Shown here: positions 1-7,502 of the stretch, in pieces
Layout of the letters: each line of letters opens with the position of its first letter
Position numbering within the stretch: position 1 is the first letter of the stretch
Assembly: GCA_021809235.1 (NCBI GenBank)
Contig: JAKBAG010000006.1
Span: 1-28,128 of the forward strand
Direction: 5' to 3'
Length of the DNA: 28,128 nucleotides
From: Acidobacteriota bacterium
Lineage (GTDB): Bacteria > Acidobacteriota > Terriglobia > Terriglobales > Acidobacteriaceae
Made by a program: the position numbers and the translations under genes
The notes under the pieces: generated by a model
Databases searched by the model: none
Told to the model about the DNA's origin: nothing
Seen by the model: the letters and a program-made list of their open reading frames with translations, nothing else

Positions 1-519
1 TCCGGACTGGCTGACGTGATTCCCGGGCGCGGAGCAGCCTTTGGCGACCTTTTCAATGACGGAAAGATCGACGTGGTTATCAATCCCATCGACGGCCCTG
101 CTGTGCTGCTGCGCAATGTGAATCCTGACGCTCATCACTGGGTGGAACTGAAGCTGGTCGGTGGCGCGAAGAGCCCGAAGGATGCCATCGGCGCGCGGGT
201 CTTTCTGCGGGCCAACGGAATGCGGCAGCGCGAGGACGTGATGAGCGGCGGCAGCTATCTCTCCTCCAATGATCAGCGACTGCACTTCGGCCTGGGGGAT
301 GCTACCGACGCTGGCGTGGCCCAGATTCGCTGGCCATCGGGCCGGCAGGAGACGGTCCGGCTTCCGGCTGTCGATCGCATCTATACGATTACGGAAGGCA
401 GAGGTATCAGCGGCCAAATCTGCAGTGGTGGCAGGCCCTGCGTCGCTTCGGAGCCGCATGCCATACTCCGCAGCCAGACCCGCTTGGGCGTTGCACCGCC
501 GAAGGAGACAGTCCGATGA
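1..519 (+). CDS. CRTAC1 family protein, C-terminal part (5' end outside window)
   Basis: The reading frame is open from base 1 and ends at TGA 517-519, so only the last 172 codons are present. They hold one FG-GAP/VCBS motif (GDLFNDGKID) followed by an ASPIC/UnbV domain (HHWVELKLVGG, ANGMRQRED, SSNDQRLHFGLG, IRWPSGRQE), which is the normal C-terminal order of secreted CRTAC1 proteins. Family members are extracellular or periplasmic beta-propeller proteins of unknown or adhesive/binding role; no catalytic residues are known. The part from codon 8 to a conserved CSGGRPC tail matches the C-terminus of the next gene at roughly four in five residues, so the two are tandem paralogues. The stop overlaps the next start as ATGA, so they are almost certainly co-transcribed and translationally coupled. 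The true start cannot be seen. Confidence 0.9.
   Translation, partial: SGLADVIPGRGAAFGDLFNDGKIDVVINPIDGPAVLLRNVNPDAHHWVELKLVGGAKSPKDAIGARVFLRANGMRQREDVMSGGSYLSSNDQRLHFGLGDATDAGVAQIRWPSGRQETVRLPAVDRIYTITEGRGISGQICSGGRPCVASEPHAILRSQTRLGVAPPKETVR
22..441 (+). repeat. Tandem paralogue repeat, copy A (CRTAC1 C-terminus)
   Basis: This stretch encodes PGRGAAFGDLF through GGRPC and pairs with 1941-2357. By eye about 80% of residues are identical, and long DNA runs match, for example around the codons for NVNP and HHWVELKLVGG. It indicates a tandem gene duplication followed by moderate divergence. Confidence 0.85.
501..508 (+). promoter_or_regulatory. Shine-Dalgarno site for the second CRTAC1 gene
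   Basis: GAAGGAGA lies 7 nt before the ATG at 516, inside the end of the upstream gene. It fixes the start of the second gene at the ATGA overlap and supports coupled translation of the two paralogues. Confidence 0.7.
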
Positions 520-2369
520 GAAAGCGGGCACCGGCGCTGTTGCTGGCCGCAGCGAGTCTGGGCGTATTTAGCCTCAGCGTGGCCAGTCAGAGTTTGGCCA
601 GGGCGCAGAGTACCGGGATGGGTGGCGCATCCACGGGAGCCCCGGCAAAGCCGGTTTACGATGCGCAGCATCGCCCGATCACTGCAGGTGGTTTTGTGGA
701 CTCAGGTCCGGTGGTCTTCGAGGACATCTCGAAGCAGTCCGGACTGGCGGGCTGGAAGCATGTGATGGGCACACCGGCCAAGCAGTACATCCTGGAGACG
801 GATGGCTCCGGCGTTGGGCTGATCGATTACGACAATGACGGCTGGCTGGATATCTACATGGTGAACGGCTCCACCTATGACGCCCTGGACGGCAAAACCA
901 CTCCGCCGCACGCTGCGCTCTTCCACAACAACCACGACGGCACGTTCACTGATGTGGCCGCAAAGGCTGGCGTAACCAACGACCGCTGGGGTTTTGGCGT
1001 GGCGATTGCGGACTATGACAACGATGGCTGGCCGGATATTTTTGTGGCCAACTACGGCAAGAACCGGCTTTACCACAACAATCACGATGGCACCTTCACC
1101 GATGTGGGGGAAAAAGCTGGAATCACGCTGGGCAACTGGTCGGACGGGGTGGCGTGGGGCGACTATGACGGGGATGGGAAGCTGGACGTCTTTGTCTCCG
1201 GCTATCTGCACTATGACGCGCATCATCAGCCATCCTTTGGCGATCCCACCGTGCCCGATGCCTTCTGCCAGTTGCGTGGCATGGCCGTGATGTGTGGTCC
1301 GCGCGGGCTGAAGGGCGAGCCGGACCATCTCTTCCACAACAATGGCGATGGCACCTTCACCGATGTCAGCGTGAAGGCAGGGGTCAGCGATCCAAGCGGC
1401 TACTATGGCTTCACCGCGATCTTTGCCGACATGGAAAACAATGGCCGGCAGGATCTGTTGGTGGCCAACGACTCCACGCCCAACTACCTTTATCACAACA
1501 AGGGGAATGGAACCTTTGAGGACGACAGCTATATCTCCGGCTTTGCCGTGAACAAGGATGGCCGCGAGATTGCCTCGATGGGGCTGGCCGTGGGCGATTA
1601 TCGCAACAACGGGCTGCTGGACATCCTGGTCACGGATTTTTCCGACGACTACAAGGTGCTGTATCGCAATGACGGCGACCTGAACTTTACCGATGTCAGT
1701 GACGAGGTGGGAATTGCCAGCCTGCCGATTCCATTCCTGGGCTGGGGCGCGGGCCTGTTCGACTATGACAACGATGGCTGGAAGGATATCTTCATGGTCA
1801 ACGGGCACGTGTATCCGCAGGTGGACCAGCACGACTGGGGCACCAGCTACGCCGAACGCACGCTGCTGTTCCGCAATCTGCAGGGGCAGAAGTTCCAGTA
1901 CATTCCTCCGGTGAAGGGCAGCGGTCTGGCCGTGGTCACGCCAGGGCGCGGCGCTGCCTTTGGTGATCTCTTCAATGATGGCCGGATCGATGTGGTTATC
2001 AATCCCGTGGACGGTCCGGCCGTGCTGCTGCGCAACGTGAATCCGGACCATCATCACTGGGTAGAGCTGAAGCTGGTCGGTGGGGCGAAAAGTCCCCGCG
2101 ACGCGGTGGGAGCCACGGTCTACCTGACCGCCAACGGCATGCGGCAGCGCGAGGATATTCTGAGCGGAGGCAGCTTCATTTCTTCCAACGACCAGCGCGC
2201 ACACTTCGGGTTGGGTATTGCCAGGGAAGCTGGCACGGCGGAGATTCACTGGCCATCGGGAGCCAGGGAGAGCGTACGCCTACCGGCCGTGGATCGCATT
2301 TATACAATCACGGAGGGCCACGGCATCACGGCATCGCTGTGCGGCGGCAGACCGTGTGCACAGCGATGA
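516..2369 (+). CDS. CRTAC1 family secreted protein (seven FG-GAP repeats plus ASPIC/UnbV)
   Basis: 617 aa. A Sec signal peptide (MRKR, then a hydrophobic Ala/Leu run ending near AQS at about residue 32) predicts export. Seven FG-GAP/VCBS motifs follow (for example DYDNDGWLD, DYDNDGWPD, DYDGDGKLD, DYDNDGWKD), the number expected for a seven-bladed beta-propeller with DxDxDG-type calcium loops. Blades 4, 5 and 7 have degenerate loops (DMENNGRQD, DYRNNGLLD, DLFNDGRID). Between blades runs a repeated unit of the form (F/Y)HNNxDGTFTDV, then an AG(V/I) motif. An ASPIC/UnbV domain occupies about residues 510-585 and the tail is CGGRPCAQR. The start is set by the ATGA overlap and a strong ribosome site. 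It is a full-length paralogue of the partial upstream gene. The fold call is secure; the function is unknown, probably extracellular binding or adhesion. The gene is convergent with the stress-protein gene, with 16 nt between them. Confidence 0.93.
   Translation: MRKRAPALLLAAASLGVFSLSVASQSLARAQSTGMGGASTGAPAKPVYDAQHRPITAGGFVDSGPVVFEDISKQSGLAGWKHVMGTPAKQYILETDGSGVGLIDYDNDGWLDIYMVNGSTYDALDGKTTPPHAALFHNNHDGTFTDVAAKAGVTNDRWGFGVAIADYDNDGWPDIFVANYGKNRLYHNNHDGTFTDVGEKAGITLGNWSDGVAWGDYDGDGKLDVFVSGYLHYDAHHQPSFGDPTVPDAFCQLRGMAVMCGPRGLKGEPDHLFHNNGDGTFTDVSVKAGVSDPSGYYGFTAIFADMENNGRQDLLVANDSTPNYLYHNKGNGTFEDDSYISGFAVNKDGREIASMGLAVGDYRNNGLLDILVTDFSDDYKVLYRNDGDLNFTDVSDEVGIASLPIPFLGWGAGLFDYDNDGWKDIFMVNGHVYPQVDQHDWGTSYAERTLLFRNLQGQKFQYIPPVKGSGLAVVTPGRGAAFGDLFNDGRIDVVINPVDGPAVLLRNVNPDHHHWVELKLVGGAKSPRDAVGATVYLTANGMRQREDILSGGSFISSNDQRAHFGLGIAREAGTAEIHWPSGARESVRLPAVDRIYTITEGHGITASLCGGRPCAQR
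1941..2357 (+). repeat. Tandem paralogue repeat, copy B (CRTAC1 C-terminus)
   Basis: Second copy of the segment at 22-441, in the same orientation and at the same place in its gene. Most differences are conservative (K/R, I/V, F/Y), suggesting both copies stayed under selection. Confidence 0.85.
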
Positions 2370-2385
2370 GCCGATGGGTGTGCCC

Positions 2386-3363
2386 CTAGAAGATTCCCGC
2401 CAGCCAGTTGGATTCAGCCAGGTAATCGAAGCTGGGCGATATCTCCTTCTGCGGGACCGCATGCTTCAGGGTCATGACCGGGCACAGAGATTTACTGAGC
2501 ACCTGATTGACCATACCCTGGCGGGTGATGGTCGCCAGCAGCGAAGCCGGATGCGCTCCCAGTACGATCAGGTCACTCTGCCGCTGCTGTGCCTGATACA
2601 GAATCTCATCGGCAATCAGCGAGTCAGCCGGCAGGGAGCGGACCAGGATTCTACTGTGCACGCTGGCTGGCAGCTGGGAGCGTAGCTCGGCCTCCAGTGT
2701 GGCAGTCGAGCAGCCGGGATCAAGATCCGGATCCTGACGCGGTGGAACCAGATGCAACACCGTCAATTCTGCGCCGTGCATCGCAGCCAACTGGCCGGCC
2801 AGCAGTGCCGGCTGCAGATCGCAGTTCAGGTGGGAGATGGTGCAAAGTATCCGATGCGGAGTGTGGGAGTGCACCTTGGGGTCAAGGGCATTGGGTCCCA
2901 GCGTAACCACCGGCACGGCAGCGGAACGCAGCACCTCTTCGGCTACGGAACCGACAAAAAATTTTCCCACGCGACTGGGTGCCCGTGTGCCCAGCACAAT
3001 TCGATCTATGGATCGTTCGTGGACGCAGGCCAGTATCTGCGAGGCAGCAATACCAGCGCGGACCACGATCTCAGCCTGCACTCCGGCATTGGCAGCACGC
3101 TTCTTCAGCGGCTCCATCTTTTCCTCTGCCCGCTGCAGGGCGTTTTCATAATGGATGGCGCGTACTCCGGCTGCATCTTCCGTCGCCGTGGCCAGCACGT
3201 CGAAGACATGGAGCAGGACGAGCTTTGCGCCAAACTCCCGGGCCGTGGCCAGTGCATAGGCAAAGGCCCGTTCGTCGGGACGGGCTTCGCTGGCAAAGAG
3301 GATGGTGGAGGGCCGGATCCAGCGGGATTCCACCGAAGGCAGGTTGGGTTTGCGGGGTTTCAT
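2386..3363 (-). CDS. Universal stress protein, two tandem UspA domains
   Basis: 325 aa from the ATG at 3363, or 326 from the adjacent ATG at 3366. AGGAGG (3368-3373 on the minus strand) sits 4 nt before the 3363 ATG and only 1 nt before 3366. The frame stays open further upstream but has no support there. The first UspA domain (about residues 15-160) carries IRPSTILFASE, a LVLLHVFD strand and a C-terminal nucleotide-loop-like stretch, VLGTRAPSRVGKFFVGS. The second (about 170-305) carries HRILCTISHL, LTVLHLVPP and LIVLGAHPAS, but its loop is degenerate. The protein is cytoplasmic; UspA proteins are ATP-binding or regulatory factors of stress and hypoxia survival. Upstream are a Crp/Fnr-like box and cydAB in the same orientation, which suggests a role in low-oxygen or respiratory stress. 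Tandem UspA architecture is common and the exact role is unknown. Confidence 0.9.
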   Translation of the reverse strand: MKPRKPNLPSVESRWIRPSTILFASEARPDERAFAYALATAREFGAKLVLLHVFDVLATATEDAAGVRAIHYENALQRAEEKMEPLKKRAANAGVQAEIVVRAGIAASQILACVHERSIDRIVLGTRAPSRVGKFFVGSVAEEVLRSAAVPVVTLGPNALDPKVHSHTPHRILCTISHLNCDLQPALLAGQLAAMHGAELTVLHLVPPRQDPDLDPGCSTATLEAELRSQLPASVHSRILVRSLPADSLIADEILYQAQQRQSDLIVLGAHPASLLATITRQGMVNQVLSKSLCPVMTLKHAVPQKEISPSFDYLAESNWLAGIF

Positions 3364-3441
3364 CATGCCTCCTTTTCGCAGGACAGCGAGCGACCGCGTT
3401 CTGCAACTGCCCCTATCATGCACCCATTCTGGCCGCAGGAG

Positions 3442-3457
3442 TGTGATTCCAGTCACT
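3442..3457. promoter_or_regulatory. Crp/Fnr-type operator upstream of the stress-protein gene
   Basis: TGTGA-TTCCAG-TCACT matches the TGTGA-N6-TCACA half-site consensus of Crp-like regulators at 9 of 10 positions. The box centre (3449/3450) is exactly 41.5 bases from a start predicted at about 3408 by a minus-strand -10-like hexamer CATGAT at 3415-3420. That is the spacing of class II Crp/Fnr activation. An overlapping perfect palindrome (TTCCAGT-C-ACTGGAA, 3447-3461) is an alternative operator reading. The similar box at 6110-6125 supports the call. Confidence 0.5.
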
Positions 3458-3465
3458 GGAAATAA

Positions 3466-3506
3466 GAAAAAAGCAGATGCATCCATCCTGCGATGGAAGC
3501 ATCTGC
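3466..3506 (-). terminator. Intrinsic terminator of the cydAB operon
   Basis: Read on the minus strand, just past the cydB stop, GCAGATGC pairs with GCATCTGC (8 bp). The stem continues after one mismatch with 6 more pairs around a 4-nt loop. A run of six U (3467-3472) follows, then CUUAUUU. Stem, loop and U-tract are all present, so this is a good Rho-independent terminator separating cydB from the stress-protein gene. Confidence 0.85.
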
Positions 3507-3543
3507 CCCAATAGAGGTGCATTTGGCGGAAATCTGTACCGGC

Positions 3544-4587
3544 TCAGCCCAGCCGGGAGTGGCTGCCCACCTTTCCGCGGAACATTGTGTACGAGATGCT
3601 GAAGTAGAGGGCTGCGAGGCTAATGCCGAAGATCCACCAAAGCAGGCCCACATGGAGCGTGTAGGGGCTGGAGAGGGCCGCATTCAGGGTAATGCTGCGG
3701 TCAGCGCCTGTGGTGGCCGGCAGCAGCGTGGGGAACAGTCCCCAGCAGGCGCCCACCAGCATGCATGCCAGATAGGCACACGAGCCCAGAAAGGCGCGAA
3801 AGGCCTGTCCGCTGCGGTGCAGCAGCAGCGTGGCCACCAGCGAGCCAAGCACGGCCAGTGGCAGCAGGTACGTCACCGGATAGCGGTTGTAGTTGACCAG
3901 CGTGGCTGGCTGCACGGCCATCGTGGCCGGTACGCTGAGCAGAGTCAGCACCAGCACCACCGTCCACAGGACGGGCACCAGCCGAGCGGCGCGCCGTTCC
4001 ACCTCGCCGGACGTCTTCAGGCTCAGCCACAGTGCTCCATGCAGTGTGAGTGCCGCGCAGGCCAGCAGGCCTCCCAGCACGGTGTACCAGTCCAGCACGC
4101 CGGGATGAACTCCGGGTCGCCAGTCGGTCCACAGCGGCAGAAAGAAGTAGCCGTCGGCCTGCAGCGGCACGCCGCGGATCACATTGGCCAGGGCGGCGCC
4201 GAGAAAGATCGTGAGCAGAAGGCTGGCCAGTGCGAAGAGCCCGTCCAGCAGCGCACGCCAGACGCCAACGTCGATATGGTTACGCAGCTCCAGTGTGACG
4301 CCACGGACGACCAGCAGCCAGAGTACGATCATCAGCGGCAGGTAGAACCCGCTGAAGGCCGAGGCATATAGCCAGGGAAAGGCAAAGTACAGCGTGCCGC
4401 CACCGGCCAGCAGCCATACCTCGTTGCCGTCCCACACCGGACCAATGGACTGCACCACCATGCGGCGCTCATCTTCGCGATGGGCCACGAACAGATGCAG
4501 GACTCCGGTGCCTAGATCGAAGCCATCCAGCACCACGTAGGCCACGATCATGCAGCCAACCAGCCAGAACCAGAGAACTCCCATCAT
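3544..4587 (-). CDS. cydB: Cytochrome bd-type quinol oxidase subunit II
   Basis: 347 aa, integral membrane protein with about eight to nine hydrophobic segments. It begins MMGVLWFWLVG and carries the family signatures VLDGFDLGTG and GPVWDGNEVWLL near the N-terminus. With CydA it forms the cytochrome bd quinol:O2 oxidoreductase of the inner membrane, which reduces oxygen to water at high affinity without pumping protons. The start is supported by AGGAGGAG at 4592-4599, ending 4 nt before the ATG at 4587; a second ATG follows directly. It lies 39 nt after cydA on the same strand and is followed by a strong terminator, so cydAB is a two-gene operon. No cydX-like small gene fits in the 37 nt between the stop and the terminator stem. 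Confidence 0.96.
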   Translation of the reverse strand: MMGVLWFWLVGCMIVAYVVLDGFDLGTGVLHLFVAHREDERRMVVQSIGPVWDGNEVWLLAGGGTLYFAFPWLYASAFSGFYLPLMIVLWLLVVRGVTLELRNHIDVGVWRALLDGLFALASLLLTIFLGAALANVIRGVPLQADGYFFLPLWTDWRPGVHPGVLDWYTVLGGLLACAALTLHGALWLSLKTSGEVERRAARLVPVLWTVVLVLTLLSVPATMAVQPATLVNYNRYPVTYLLPLAVLGSLVATLLLHRSGQAFRAFLGSCAYLACMLVGACWGLFPTLLPATTGADRSITLNAALSSPYTLHVGLLWWIFGISLAALYFSISYTMFRGKVGSHSRLG

Positions 4588-4600
4588 TTGACTCCTCCTG

Positions 4601-4619
4601 AAGACGCCCCGTGCGTCTT
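4601..4619 (-). other. Intercistronic hairpin between cydA and cydB
   Basis: AAGACGC and GCGTCTT form a perfect 7-bp stem around a 5-nt loop, immediately before the cydB ribosome site (4592-4599). No U-run follows on the minus strand, so it is probably not a terminator. It may affect message stability or cydB translation. Confidence 0.5.
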
Positions 4620-4626
4620 TCCCTCT

Positions 4627-5967
4627 TCAATGGGTGGTCAGCACGTGCGCCTCCGCGCCCGGGCCGCGGCTGATCTCGCGATAGATGAGCACAATGAAGA
4701 GAATGGCCAGCAGCGTGTAGAGGCCCATGAAGCCGAGCAGGGTAAAGAGCGTGTTGCTGGCCGAAACGGTTGCCGAAAATCCCTGACCGGTGCGTAGCAG
4801 GCCGTAGACCAGCCACGGCTGGCGGCCGATCTCTGCCGTCATCCAACCGGCGGTGTTGGCGATGTAGGGCAGCGGAAAGCTGAGCAGCAGGGCCCACAGC
4901 ATCCAGCGGGATGTCCAGAGCCGATTGCGCCACAGCAGGAAGGCTGCCAGCGCCATGACGGCAACAAAGTAGGTCCCCAGTCCGGCCATGATGTGGTACG
5001 CGTAAAACAGCAGCGGCAGCGTGGAGGGCCACTGATCGCGCGGGAAGGCATCCAGTCCCTGCACTTCGGCCTTCGTAGTGCCATAGATGAGGAAGCTTAA
5101 TACGCTGTTGACGACAATCGGGTTGTCGATCTGGCCGGTGGTCTCATCCGGTTGCCCCATCAGCACCAGTCCAGCCCCTTTTTCCGTATGGAACAGTCCC
5201 TCCATCGCGGCAATCGAGACGGGCTGATGATGGGCAACGTACTTGCCGTGCAGGTCGCCCGTGGGAAAGATAATCGCGACCGAGGCCAGGATGCCAACGG
5301 TCACACCCACGCGAAGATAGATCCGGGCATACTCCTGCAGGCGATCCTCCAGCAGATAGAATGCGCCGGTGGCAGCCATGACAAAGGCTCCGGTGATCAC
5401 TGCTCCGCACATGTTGTGCAGATATTGCAGGATGGCCCAGGGGTTCGTGAGTAGCCCCAGAAAGCTCGTGATTTCAAACTGGCCCCGCGCGTTGATCTGG
5501 TAGGCAACCGGATGCTGCATCCAGGCGTCGGTGACAATGATGAAGAAGCCGGAGAGCCACGAACCCAGGAAGACCAGTACCGACGAGAGCCAGTGCCAGG
5601 TCCGGGTCAGGCGCTTTTCGCCATAGAGGAACAGGCCCAGAAAGGCGGATTCCAGAAAGAAGGAAAAGACGCCTTCCATTGCCAGCGGCTGGCCAATCAC
5701 ACCGCCAGTCATGCGCGAAAACTGTGCCCAGTTGGTGCCAAACTCAAACTCCATGGGGATGCCGGTCACCACGCCAAAGACAAAGTTGATGCCGAAGATC
5801 CGTCCCCAGAAGCGCGCCGCCTGGTCCCAGCGTTCGTCGCCCGTGCGCAAGGCAATCGTCTTCAGGATCACGATGAGCAGCGCAAGGCCCATGGTGAGCT
5901 GCGGGAAGAGGTAGTGAAAGGTAACCGTGAAGGCAAACTGCAGCCGATGCATGACCTCTGGGTTCAT
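4627..5967 (-). CDS. cydA: Cytochrome bd-type quinol oxidase subunit I (short Q-loop form)
   Basis: 446 aa, multi-pass membrane protein. Visible family residues are His18 (haem b595 ligand position), His184 in QYLHNMCGAVITGAF and Met327 in YHIMAGLG (haem b558 ligand positions). Glu98 and Glu106 in MEGVFSFFLES are the conserved acidic pair, and GRQPW at 381-385 is the quinol-oxidase signature. It catalyses quinol oxidation and O2 reduction with CydB. At 446 residues, against about 520 for the E. coli protein, it lacks the long Q-loop insert, so it belongs to the short-Q-loop subfamily, which includes the CioA type. GGGAG lies 7-8 nt before the ATG. It is divergent from the radical SAM gene across 208 nt holding a Crp/Fnr-like box. 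The cydDC assembly genes are not in the window. Confidence 0.96.
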   Translation of the reverse strand: MNPEVMHRLQFAFTVTFHYLFPQLTMGLALLIVILKTIALRTGDERWDQAARFWGRIFGINFVFGVVTGIPMEFEFGTNWAQFSRMTGGVIGQPLAMEGVFSFFLESAFLGLFLYGEKRLTRTWHWLSSVLVFLGSWLSGFFIIVTDAWMQHPVAYQINARGQFEITSFLGLLTNPWAILQYLHNMCGAVITGAFVMAATGAFYLLEDRLQEYARIYLRVGVTVGILASVAIIFPTGDLHGKYVAHHQPVSIAAMEGLFHTEKGAGLVLMGQPDETTGQIDNPIVVNSVLSFLIYGTTKAEVQGLDAFPRDQWPSTLPLLFYAYHIMAGLGTYFVAVMALAAFLLWRNRLWTSRWMLWALLLSFPLPYIANTAGWMTAEIGRQPWLVYGLLRTGQGFSATVSASNTLFTLLGFMGLYTLLAILFIVLIYREISRGPGAEAHVLTTH

Positions 5968-6175
5968 GGAAGACTCCCTGCGGATGATTCGCCGCTGCCA
6001 CGCCAGTCCGTTGGGAAACGCGGACCGCGAATCCTACTTGCATTCTGGACTTCCCGGAATCGAATGTCCATTGCCTGTACCAGGATCGCCGCCCGGCCGG
6101 ACGGTCAGCAGTGATGAACGTCACAGCGAAGGTGTATCGCGGGGAGTACACCGGGAGTGTGGAGGTCAACACACA
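5968..6175. promoter_or_regulatory. Divergent promoter region of cydAB and the radical SAM/hemG genes
   Basis: This 208-nt gap must contain the promoters for both directions. I see the Crp/Fnr-like box at 6110-6125 and a plus-strand -10-like TACACC at 6147-6152, where a class II site would place it. On the minus strand TAGGAT (6031-6036) resembles a -10, without a convincing -35. No small gene is evident. Confidence 0.5.
6110..6125. promoter_or_regulatory. Crp/Fnr-type operator between cydA and the radical SAM gene
   Basis: AGTGA-TGAACG-TCACA matches the Crp-like TGTGA-N6-TCACA consensus at 9 of 10 positions, and the inner GTGA/TCAC arms are perfect. Its centre is 58-59 bases before the radical SAM ATG and about 150 before the cydA ATG. 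It could activate the plus-strand operon in the class II position, or serve both directions. Confidence 0.5.
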
Positions 6176-7462
6176 ATGCAACCCATGGTGGAACTGCCCG
6201 CACGCGGCGGGCTGAATTATGACGAAACGCCGTTCCTTGCTATCTGGGAGGTCACGCAGTCCTGCGATCTGGCCTGCAAACACTGCCGCGCCGCTGCACA
6301 GCCGGAAGCCCATCCGGAGCAGTTGACGACGCGGCAAGGCAAGGCCCTCATCGATCAGATTGCCGAGATGCACGTCCCGGTTTTCGTGCTCACTGGCGGC
6401 GATCCGCTCAAGCGTGCCGATATCTTTGAACTGGTTGAGCATGCTGCCGCACGCGGCGTCCGCGTTGCGCTCACGCCCAGTGCCACGCCACTGCTCACCC
6501 GGGAGGCCATCTTCCGCCTGCGGGATGCCGGTCTGGTTCGGCTGGGCATCTCGCTGGATGGCTCCAGCCCGGAGATTCACGATGTCTTCCGCGGACTGCC
6601 AGGAGCCTGGCAGCGCACGGTGGAGGCTGTGAGCTGGGCTGCTGAGGCCGGAATCCCCATTCAGGTCCACACCACCCTGAGCCGCCACAATGCGCATGAT
6701 CTGGAAGCGATGACGGCCCTGCTGCAGCGGCTGGAAGTCGTGATGTGGAATCTCTTTTTCCTGGTTCCCGTGGGTCGAGGCCAGCAGGCCGATATGCTCA
6801 CCGGCGAGGAGTTCGAGGCCATCTTCGGCCACTTGTACGAGCTTTCCCGGCGCGCCCCATTTCAGATCAAGACCACCGAGGCCATGCACTACCGGCGCTA
6901 CCTGATCCAGCACAATCTGCAGGAGCGACAGGCCAGCCATCCAGCCGGACATGCCCACGGCGCTGGCCAGGGAATGCCGGAAAGCGTCCTCGCCTCAGCG
7001 ACAGAAACTGGCCGTGCTGCCTCTGCGGATATCGACCACTATTCTGCCGGAGCGCCTAGAACCTCGGCTGCAGAACGGAATCGCGTGTGGGCCACGCGGC
7101 GCGTGAATGACGGCCGTGGTTTCGTCTTCATCTCGCATCGCGGAGAGGTCTTCCCCAGCGGATTTCTACCCATGCGTGCGGGCAGCATTCTGGAGAAGCC
7201 GCTCGCAGAGATCTATCGTGAGGCGCCGATCTTTCAGGCATTGCGTGATACCGACATGCTGCACGGCAAGTGCGGCGTCTGCGAATATCGGCAAATCTGC
7301 GGTGGTTCACGGGCGCGTGCCTATGCCATGACCGGGGATCCACTGGCGGCCGAGCCCTGCTGCACCTATCAGCCGCGGGGTTGGAAGCCGGAGCATGCTT
7401 CGGTCGCATTGCAACGGTTGGGGGAGATGTCGCCATCGAAGGCGTTGGTCCAGCTTCTGTAA
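6176..7462 (+). CDS. Radical SAM/SPASM protein, NirJ/AhbD-like (TIGR04053-type)
   Basis: 428 aa from the ATG at 6176, chosen because GGAGG (6161-6165) precedes it by 10 nt; the frame is open further upstream without support. The N-terminal motif CDLACKHC gives the CxxxCxxC ligands (C30, C34, C37) of the SAM-binding 4Fe-4S cluster. TGGDP and LGISLDG are further core motifs. The C-terminal SPASM-like region has C366, C369, C375, C395 and C396 (CGVCEYRQIC, GGSRARAYAMTGD), close to the haem-d1/siroheme-pathway enzymes NirJ, AhbC and AhbD, but with Ser where those often have GGC. A low-complexity His/Gly/Ala/Ser linker of about 60 residues separates the two parts. The neighbouring porphyrinogen oxidase suggests tetrapyrrole or haem-related chemistry; the substrate cannot be named. 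I recognise the family but the TIGR number is from memory. Confidence 0.88.
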   Translation: MQPMVELPARGGLNYDETPFLAIWEVTQSCDLACKHCRAAAQPEAHPEQLTTRQGKALIDQIAEMHVPVFVLTGGDPLKRADIFELVEHAAARGVRVALTPSATPLLTREAIFRLRDAGLVRLGISLDGSSPEIHDVFRGLPGAWQRTVEAVSWAAEAGIPIQVHTTLSRHNAHDLEAMTALLQRLEVVMWNLFFLVPVGRGQQADMLTGEEFEAIFGHLYELSRRAPFQIKTTEAMHYRRYLIQHNLQERQASHPAGHAHGAGQGMPESVLASATETGRAASADIDHYSAGAPRTSAAERNRVWATRRVNDGRGFVFISHRGEVFPSGFLPMRAGSILEKPLAEIYREAPIFQALRDTDMLHGKCGVCEYRQICGGSRARAYAMTGDPLAAEPCCTYQPRGWKPEHASVALQRLGEMSPSKALVQLL

Positions 7463-7502
7463 TTGCGAGCGCATACACTGTCAGTATGGGGTGCGACGCA
7501 GA

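Noticed and set aside
900..1530. Regular short repeats around CACAACAA...GATGGCACCTTCACC, considered as a CRISPR-like or tandem DNA repeat
   Set aside because: The repeats are in frame and encode the HNNxDGTFTDV propeller unit, so they are protein repeats.
702..2249. 515-codon open frame on the minus strand opposite the second CRTAC1 gene
   Set aside because: It mirrors the repeated GAC/GAT-rich propeller codons, giving Val/Ile/His-rich low-information protein with no domain; the plus-strand gene is unambiguous.
3507..3543. Search for a cydX-like small gene after cydB
   Set aside because: Only 37 nt separate the cydB stop from the terminator stem and no start codon with a hydrophobic frame is present.
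5927..6175. Upstream extension of the radical SAM frame towards 5927
   Set aside because: It would overlap the start of cydA on the other strand, run through the operator box, and has no ribosome site; GGAGG supports the ATG at 6176.
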